From contig JALQPE010000977.1 of NCBI GenBank assembly GCA_030407315.1, positions 1 through 14,610 of the forward strand: a stretch of DNA of 14,610 nt. The letters are read 5' to 3'. Below the pieces are notes generated by a model. The model saw only the letters and a list, made by a program, of their open reading frames with translations, was not told the DNA's origin and did no database searches. This DNA is from Asparagopsis taxiformis (taxonomy: Eukaryota > Rhodophyta > Florideophyceae > Bonnemaisoniales > Bonnemaisoniaceae). Below, in pieces: positions 9,146-14,610 of this stretch. How positions within the stretch are numbered: the stretch's first letter is position 1; every line of letters starts with the position of its first letter. Position numbers and translations under genes: made by a program.

Positions 9146-9229
9146 AGGATGGGTGCGAAGTGGGGGTTGATATGTGTTTCAGAGCGGGGAGGTTTCTGGG
9201 GAGACGGCGGGGGAGCGGGAGCGTGGGCC

Positions 9230-9248
9230 GGTGGTGGTGGTGGTGGTG
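9230..9248 (+). repeat. (GGT)6 microsatellite
   Basis: Six uninterrupted GGT repeats inside the G-rich tract. In one minus-strand frame they read as a His run. Confidence 0.9.
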
Positions 9249-9744
9249 TATACGGTATCGAAGATGCGGATGGCGTGGGGGCATGGAGCAGGTGAGGGAG
9301 GGAGGGGTGGAGCAGGTCGAAGAGTAAGCTGCAGGGGAAGTTTGTGGAGAGGGCGAAGGAGAGGGGTTGAAGGTAGAGGAGAGAGGGTATTGAAGAACAA
9401 TACGTTGCAAAGGTGATGGGGGAGAGCATGGTCGAGGGGATAGGGGATGTTTTTCCCTATTCTGAGGTAGTATGAGGACTGGTTATAAGAAATCTGTACG
9501 GTAGAGCAGAAAAGTAGGTATGGAATGGAGGTGTGCACCGTGGAAGCGGGGATAGGTAGCTGAAAATGCGTTCTAGAGTGGTATTGGGGGTGTTTGAGGT
9601 ACAGTACGGGGGAGGTGAGCACCAAATGGAAGGGGGTGTGAGCGAGAGGATGAAAAAATTAAAGACAAAATTGGAGTCGACCGACAAGGAAAAATAGAGT
9701 GGTCGCCGTGATGGATGCGGACATCCATGTCGAGCAAGGCGGCA

Positions 9745-9800
9745 GAAATTTCTGGGGTCGAAATTTTTGAATTTCTGAACCGGCGCCCGTCCTAGGTTGA
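9745..9800 (+). repeat. Decayed solitary copy of the arm sub-block
   Basis: The order of words is the same as in the arm sub-block: GAAATTT, TGAATTTCTG, then a GTCC word followed by AGGTTG. Compare GAAATTTTAGAATTTCTGGG and GGACGTCCATTTCAGGTTGG in the arms. It has no hairpin and no GCCGTACGGC. It suggests the module family exists outside the 7.7-kb element. Confidence 0.45.
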
Positions 9801-9864
9801 CATAGACATGGCGGAAGTCCATCCCGAGGGGGACATCCGTGGTACTAGAAACAATGAATGTCGT

Positions 9865-9986
9865 CCTAGTAATACTAGACGTACTAGACCGCATGGACGT
9901 CCGGATCTAGGCGGACATCCAAAAATACTGGAGAACATGGACGTCCGCCTAGTAATACTAGGTGTACTAGAGGTTGTGGACGTCCG
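9865..9986 (+). repeat. 83-bp tandem duplication with GGACGTCC palindromes
   Basis: CCTAGTAATACTAG begins at 9865 and again at 9948, a period of 83. Each copy ends in TGGACGTCCG after about 39 bp, and a further GGACGTCC lies between. The palindromes are at 9895-9902, 9939-9946 and 9978-9985. In the second copy CCTAGTAATACTAGG (9948-9962) is itself a palindrome with a 1-nt centre. The minus and plus open frames crossing this zone have no protein-like features here. Confidence 0.85.
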
Positions 9987-10170
9987 CGTCCATTTCCGAG
10001 AACACAGACGTAATATCTCACTTTGGAAACAACGGACACAGAGGAACAGAGTCTACTCTGAGCACTCTCACCGGCAGATATCATTGGAACACGATCAAAA
10101 ATGGATTGTAGGTTTTTATCCAGAACTGCATACATTGCATTCTATCAACAACTGGAGAACGCATACCACG

Positions 10171-11339
10171 ACCATTATAGGCCACAAAGATGTCGCCAGA
10201 CGACCTAATCAGAATCTACATTTTGACTACCTATACATGGTAGGGGAACAACAAAAGAACGATATGTTTTACTTAAGAGATGGATTCTCCTCTTACACAT
10301 GGCTTTGCCCGAGCAAAGCAGCCGACGCAGAGAATGCTGGCATCATCCATATCGAAATGGATAAATACCTTCTCATGCATGGATACTTGGGTATCAGACC
10401 AGGGTTCCCACTTCAAGAATTCTGTAATGAACAAACTTGCCGATGAACATAACATCACACATAAGTTTACAACAGCATATTGCCCATGGAGCAATGGGGC
10501 AGTAGAGCGATGCTGTCGTGAGGTATTTACGTGCAACAACTGCACTACTATCTGAGCTAAGATTAGCTCCACAAGATTGGCCAAGCATAATTCAAGTGAT
10601 ACAAAGAATATCAACGAATCACCAATACAGAGATTTGGACGAAGGATCAAATAATGGACAATACCGCACTCCATTGGAAGTAATGACTGGAATCAGACCA
10701 ATAAGGAATAATTTTCTGAACTGTACAACTTACAAAGACATCTCAAAGACAATGGAACTTTCGAAAGGACAAAAGATCATCGAGATTGACCGCTTACAAA
10801 CTGCGATCGAAGATATGCATAAAGTCATATCAGAAAGGTTCGCAACAACAGACAAAGGCACATCAAGATACACAACTCAAGACAACGTGATTCAACCTTC
10901 GTTTCACGTTGGAGATTTTTTACTTGTGCGAAGAGCACAGGATAGAGGACACAAACTGTCTTTTAAATGGCAAGGACCGAAAAGGGTCACAAAAATCCTC
11001 AATCCCCTGGTGTATGAAATAACAAGCTTGGTTAACAACCACGCTGAAATAGTACATGCAACAAGAATGATACTATACCGCGCAGACCTGGACAACAAGC
11101 ACTTGTCCAATGAAATGATCAAGCATGCAATACACACAGAAACAGTATACGAAGAAATAAGCTGTCTCAAAAGAAATAAGGAGAGATGGAGACTCATTCA
11201 AAGTAAGAGTTGAATGGAAGGACTTCCTGACTCATGCGACAACACATGGGAGCCGATCAGTAACCTGAATGAAGATTACCGGATCTACTCCGAGAACTAT
11301 CTATCGAATGTCGTTCTACAATTTCAAAGCATGCAATGA
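10171..11339 (+). pseudogene. 5'-truncated Ty3/gypsy pol remnant (integrase to chromodomain)
   Basis: This is the 3' end of a gypsy polyprotein whose integrase would insert element cDNA. The core begins at LHFDYLYM with the first catalytic Asp near 10225. WVSDQGSHFKN carries the second Asp (10397-10399) and NGAVE the catalytic Glu (10505-10507), 35 residues apart, the canonical D,D35E. Then come LAPQDWPS and PLEVMTGI, a GPY/F-like module (KWQGPKRVTKILNPLVYEI near 10965-11020) and a C-terminal chromodomain-like tail (NTWEPISNLNEDY, ending in TGA at 11337-11339). It is broken: the frame changes near 10370-10390 and again near 10508-10525, and a TGA at 11211-11213 or a local frame slip interrupts the chromodomain. 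The zinc-binding HHCC part, reverse transcriptase, protease and gag are absent, and sequence 5' of about 10170 is unrelated. It is not functional as it stands. Confidence 0.88.
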
Positions 11340-11399
11340 AATATATAACCATGCACAAATGACTTAACGAATGTCCTGTTTGAAACAAGACATGGGCAG

Positions 11400-11679
11400 T
11401 GTAACCATTTTGAAGCACTTCAAGCTGAACGAATGTCAGATGAAATAATTTAGTTCAAGCACTGAACGGGACTGTGCATACACTGAAATTTTTAGATAAG
11501 AAATGCCTTCAGATACCAGTATATAACATAGGTAGAATTGAATCCGTAGAAGAGCAGTGAGGAGACAAGCCCAGACAAGACAAAAAAAGGAGCACGGGTT
11601 CTAACCTGTGCAACACACCAACTACCAACATCTTCATCCCCTGATCTTTTTATTTCTGGAACCAAAAGTATCAGTAACA
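11400..11679 (+). repeat. Possible 3' LTR of the gypsy remnant
   Basis: It begins TGTAAC 60 bp after the pol stop, following a moderately purine-rich stretch (GAAACAAGACATGGGCAG). It could end at GTAACA (11674-11679), giving short inverted ends TGTAAC/GTAACA. A TATA-like GTATATAAC lies at 11519-11527. Without the 5' copy neither boundary nor target duplication can be checked. Confidence 0.35.
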
Positions 11680-11701
11680 AGTCCACCCTGGAGTTGTTAT
11701 A

Positions 11702-12352
11702 CCGCGCAAGGAAAAACTGTCCTGAGTAGTTAGCTATTAATGGTCGTTCGCTTCGCACGTTACCAATAAACAGCCAGCATCTTCGCAGCTACGAGTTAAG
11801 CGTTTAGCGAATCGCGAGGACCCATTGCGTTGAAACGTTGCGTGCGGGTTGCTCACAATCGCCGACGTTCGCGTGCGCGCTGCGCATAAACCGATCGTCG
11901 AACTGCGTCGCACCGCGATAGCGCGCGTTGCGTCGCACATCACTAGGCCAGGGATTAAAGACCCCTGTGTGGATCGCGTTGTGCTCGAGTTTACTCGGTG
12001 ATCTCACCCTGAGATCACGGCTCGCGCCGGCCCGCGAATCCCGTGTTGCGATCGATCCCCTGCGTGTTCTGCCGTGTACCACCCGATCGCCACCGCGACC
12101 GAGCGACGAGCGAAACGGAAAGTTCAACCAGCGCGGTCCGGTTCACCTCGCCCTGACACGGCTAGCAATTCTAGAACTCCTTAGCGATCGCAATCCCGGC
12201 TGGTCCTACAGCAAAGTCTCAACGCAATCGGTCCTCGCGACGCGCTAGACGGTTAACTCGTAGCTGCGAAATTGCTGACTGTTTTATTGGTAAGGTGACA
12301 AGCAGAACGACCATTAGTAGCTAACTACTCAGGACAGGTTGTCCTTGCGCGG
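11702..12352. mobile_element. 651-bp element with inverted repeats of about 140 bp
   Basis: 11702-11842 and 12210-12352 are reverse complements at roughly 80-85% by eye. Both start CCGCGCAAGGA and share CTGTCCTGAGTAGTTAGCT, TAATGGTCGTTC, TTACCAATAAA and TCGCAGCTACGAGTTAA words. The interior of about 370 bp is GC-rich and has no recognisable gene. Overlapping frames on each strand (11804-12127 - and 11928-12248 +) end in similar peptides only because they run into the two repeats. It resembles a MITE or foldback element, or two oppositely oriented solo repeats. No flanking target duplication is evident. Confidence 0.7.
11998..12018. repeat. Short perfect hairpin inside the 651-bp element
   Basis: GTGATCTCA and TGAGATCAC are separated by CCC: a 9-bp stem and 3-nt loop. 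It is followed by non-T-rich sequence, so it is not terminator-like. Confidence 0.85.
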
Positions 12353-12469
12353 CCTACCGGCGGCCGCTCGCCTCGAACGCAAAAAAAGGGAATATTTTGG
12401 GAAAAAGACTTTCGTCATAAAAAACCCAAAAAGGGGAAATAAAGGGAAATTCGTAGAAATCGCTACACG

Positions 12470-12483
12470 TGGCGCCGGGCTCG
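12470..12483 (+). promoter_or_regulatory. Possible retrotransposon primer-binding site
   Basis: TGGCGCCGGGCTCG begins with TGG, the complement of tRNA CCA ends. It stands 2 bp after GCTACA, which could be an LTR end (..CA). A purine-rich stretch (AAGGGGAAATAAAGGGAAA) lies just before. No matching second LTR is found in the window and the primer tRNA is not identified. Confidence 0.25.
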
Positions 12484-12783
12484 CAATCGCACGCGCTCGC
12501 GCAGATGCACTGTGACACGTAATGAATCGCCACGCGTACGCTCGCTTACTAACTCAGCGCGGATGCAACTCGATGCCATCGCTTCAACCCGCGTGGGCGC
12601 GTTCTCGACAATATTGTGCCCATTCCCCCGACTAACATCACATCTCTTCGTGCACATCCTTTGCCGTTTTCTCCTATCTGCTCTTCTCTCTTGCGGCCTT
12701 CTCTCTTTTTCCTTTTCTCTTTGTTATTCTCTCTTGTCACACGCAACGCCGCTTTTCTCGTCGATGCCGCGTTCGCACCAGCT

Positions 12784-13445
12784 ATGGCGCACGACGGTGA
12801 TACCCTTCTTAGCTGGCTGCGCGCCAGCGTTCCTTCAGGCGAAGAAGCTGCGACGCAGATACGCTCGCCGTCAGCAGCTCCGCGTTTCGCTTCTCCGGTA
12901 CCCGCGAGCCCCGAGAGCCCGTTTTATCTTTCCATGGCTCAAGCGTAGTCCGCAAGCGCGCCGGTTGCCGCGACAGCGAGTGCGAGTAACGCGGACAGCA
13001 TTGGTGCATCGCCAGGCTTATCGCGACGGTGGCCGTGACTGCCACGCCCCACATCAGCGACTGGGAGTAGCGCTAACGTTGGCGTGTCTCTTCGGTCTGT
13101 ATCTGCTCCCTTCTTCTGTTCTCTCCCTTCAACCGCGCAACATGTTTCCCGTTGTGGCGCCGCGCGGCGCGCTACGAAGACCCTTCTGCGTTTCGCTTCT
13201 TGACGCGTACGATGCCGACGTGGTCCGAGCTGAGCCAAGTTCAGTACTTCCCCGGCACTTCCAGTGGGCCCGTATTGCCGATGTTAACCGCTACGCGTAT
13301 TACCCGGCCACAAGACGCGCAAGCCGTGTGGGACGCGCGACGCGAGACGGCGCTGTGCGACTGGCTGTACCCGCGAATCTTCCATGCGAAGCTTATTTCC
13401 TTGAGGACACAGCTTTCATACCGCCTGGCGGTCCTCTCAATCTGA
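12784..13445 (+). pseudogene. Broken reading region downstream of the possible primer site, gag-like guess
   Basis: From ATG 12784 one frame reads an Ala/Ser/Pro-rich sequence (MAHDGDTLLSWLRASVPSG) with stops at 12946-12948, 13036-13038 and 13201-13203. Another frame (13152-13445) then gives a Trp/aromatic segment (PQDAQAVWDARRETALCDWL) reminiscent of retrotransposon capsid helices. Position after a possible primer-binding site and the low-complexity N-terminus fit a decayed gag. No zinc knuckle is seen. A 341-codon frame (12512-13537) crosses the same DNA but starts at GTG, is Arg-rich and looks like a composition artefact. The assignment is tentative; a host pseudogene is equally possible. 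Confidence 0.25.
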
Positions 13446-13540
13446 GCCGTGTCACTTCCCTATTGGGTACCCACTTAAGGGATGTGCCAATCACGAGGCA
13501 CCAGCCAACTGGGCGTGTTTCCTGTAATTGGGACTAGCGC

Positions 13541-14085
13541 AAGGCTGTAAACACCCTATTCGGGCCTATCGGCCCCGGCCAAGACCCCAAAAGGGGCAAA
13601 TTTCTAACTTAAGCTGATCAGCTGTACATTAAAATGTAAGCCTAACTGGCAATAACCTCGTGGGTAGGCGAGTACCGTTAACTGGGCTCTGGTTGGTCAA
13701 TAACTGGATATTTATTCCTAACCACTAACCCTAGCCCTAGCTTACAGTAGACTTAGTATAAATACGCCACTGGAATAGCCAGTAGGCACGGTTTCTAGAG
13801 TAACGTAAACTCAAGTGGAATTACGACCCACTGGAATAGTGTTCGCATACCTATTGTTCACCCCTCTCCGGGAAAACCTAAGGTTAGCCAACAGCTCGAC
13901 GGATTACGTCACTTTGCTCCATTAATACGCACTCGCGTGAGCGCTATAATCGCACAACCCCTCCGGGGTAACGATACTTCTCTCATACGAGATTACCGGC
14001 TGGGTACGTTATAAGGTTCATCTGCTCTACCATCTCCTCTACCGAGGCTCGGGACACCTGTCGGGTGGTTTGCCGCTCTAACGGA
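13541..14085. other. Noncoding, LTR- or promoter-like stretch
   Basis: No open frame of interest. TATAAATA lies at 13757-13764. The 12-mer CCACTGGAATAG occurs at 13767-13778 and 13828-13839, 61 bp apart. CCCCAAAAGGGG near 13584-13595 is a perfect 12-nt palindrome. The stretch directly abuts the point where the minus-strand copia fragment stops, so it may belong to an element nested in that copia copy, but neither end could be fixed. Confidence 0.4.
13757..13764 (+). promoter_or_regulatory. TATA box-like sequence
   Basis: TATAAATA stands in a moderately AT-rich setting on the plus strand, about 300 bp from the copia junction. No plus-strand gene follows within the noncoding stretch, so an LTR promoter is likelier than a host gene promoter. 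Confidence 0.35.
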
Positions 14086-14610
14086 TTTTCTACCTGCTAC
14101 AGTAGTGGCTAGCGAACCACAAATGTCGGTGTGTAAGTGGGTGCCAATTATGCTTTGGCGAGTGGTGCGTCCGAATGGTGCGGCAGATTTCTTGCCGACA
14201 GAGCAGCCCGAGCAAGTCAAGGGGAGTGACGTGCGAAGGAGTGTAGTTGGTAGGTTGTCCACTAGTCGGCGTTTTGCTATGAGATGCAGTTTGGTGGGAT
14301 GAATGTGATTCATTTTGATGTGCAAATTGTAATAGTCCCTGGTGGTGGAAGGAAGGTTGATGTGAATTTTTCTGTTGGGGTGTTTGTGCATGGGTAATTT
14401 GCGTTTAGCATGGCTCTTGAATGATGGGTTAGAGGCTCGTTGAGACTAGCGGGTATAGGTTTTCGAAGTGGGGCGGCTGGGATGCGACGGGTTTCGGTGT
14501 GGAAGGTTTTTGTTTCATTCGTTTGGTTGCAGAGTGTAGGATCGAGCGGCGTTCGCCGAATTGCGAAGCCGGGATGGTACAGTCATTTCGTACATGCCTG
14601 TTTTGGTCCG
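14086..14610 (-). pseudogene. Ty1/copia pol fragment: gag-pre-integrase and start of integrase
   Basis: Read on the minus strand from the right edge, it shows a KTGMYEMTVP segment typical of the protease-to-integrase linker. A zinc-binding gag-pre-integrase domain follows (LHIKMNH with both His, then CSGCSVGKK with the two Cys). After it comes HTDICG with the first integrase catalytic Asp at 14125-14127. Homology stops just after VAGRK (about 14086), where the YFVxFIDD-type continuation expected for the family is missing and unrelated sequence follows. An in-frame stop lies upstream near 14440-14450, so it is also disrupted there. The frame 13993-14391 carries on into foreign sequence with no integrase features. 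The element is truncated here and extends beyond the right edge. Confidence 0.85.

Larger units (their letters stand above)
8569..9700. other. G-rich strand-asymmetric tract, no convincing gene
   Basis: From about 8740 to 9480 the plus strand is dominated by G, with A and T, and is poor in C. Because its complement has few stop codons, several minus-strand frames are open at once: 8442-8921, 9031-9429, 9117-9410 and 9179-9625. All give Pro/Ser/Thr/His-rich low-complexity translations. The 9031-9429 frame has an ATG and continues the 9457-9894 frame across a single in-frame TAG. Multi-frame openness argues that composition, not coding, explains them. A small proline-rich secreted or structural protein on the minus strand remains possible. 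Confidence 0.5.

Noticed and set aside
9457..9894. 145-codon minus-strand frame crossing the GGACGTCC repeats
   Set aside because: Half of it is tandem-repeat DNA and the rest lies in the C-rich complement of the skewed tract. Adjacent frames are equally open.
11804..12248. Paired frames of about 106 codons on opposite strands ending in similar peptides
   Set aside because: The similarity is produced by the inverted repeats of the 651-bp element, and neither frame has protein-like features.
12512..13537. Longest open frame in the window (341 codons)
   Set aside because: It begins at GTG, is extremely Arg/Ala/Leu-rich with no motif, and overlaps more plausible broken frames. GC-rich composition lowers stop frequency here.
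13721..13742. CTAACCCTAGCCCTAG, telomere-like
   Set aside because: Only about two imperfect repeat units, with no array, in an internal position.

Overview
The window looks like repeat-rich nuclear DNA of a eukaryote. It has wrecked Ty3/gypsy-type and Ty1/copia-type retrotransposon pieces, long simple-sequence tracts, a very large modular inverted repeat, few credible genes and no bacterial-style gene packing. The gypsy integrase wording and the partial chromodomain resemble, from memory, elements of oomycetes and other stramenopiles or algae. Without a database search this is only a lean, not an identification.

Layout. 2-397: open frame running in from the left edge, possibly the 3' end of a gene. 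398-870: nothing recognisable. 871-8568: the dominant object, a quasi-palindrome of about 7.7 kb. Its left arm (871-3035) and right arm (5659-8568) are reverse complements built of the same modules in mirrored order. The main module is a tandem unit of about 0.5 kb containing a GGCC-N5-GGCC site, a 36-nt hairpin, a GCCGTACGGC palindrome, a degenerate GAAATT..AATTTC block and a GGACGTCC palindrome. The arms flank a unique 2.6-kb core (3036-5658) with short unrecognised open frames: four on + in the left part and two on - in the right part, so any genes would be convergent. One minus-strand frame carries a C-x2-C-x19-H-x3-C pattern.

8569-9700: strongly strand-asymmetric G-rich DNA with a G-quadruplex motif and no convincing gene. 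9745-9996: a decayed relative of the arm module and an 83-bp tandem duplication rich in GGACGTCC. 10171-11339: 5'-truncated, frameshifted gypsy pol 3' end (integrase with D,D35E, GPY/F-like module, partial chromodomain), followed by a possible 3' LTR (11400-11679). 11702-12352: a 651-bp element with inverted repeats of about 140 bp and no evident gene. 12470-13540: a possible primer-binding site and a broken gag-like reading region. 13541-14085: LTR/promoter-like noncoding DNA with a TATAAATA box. 14086-14610 (minus): a copia gag-pre-integrase/integrase fragment cut off just past the first catalytic Asp.

The genes do not form a working pathway; this is an accumulation of mobile-element debris. 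The most unusual object is the modular inverted element. It has a near-identical inner arm zone, a more diverged outer zone, a one-sided microsatellite expansion and a recombinant unit in the left arm that records loss of one repeat.
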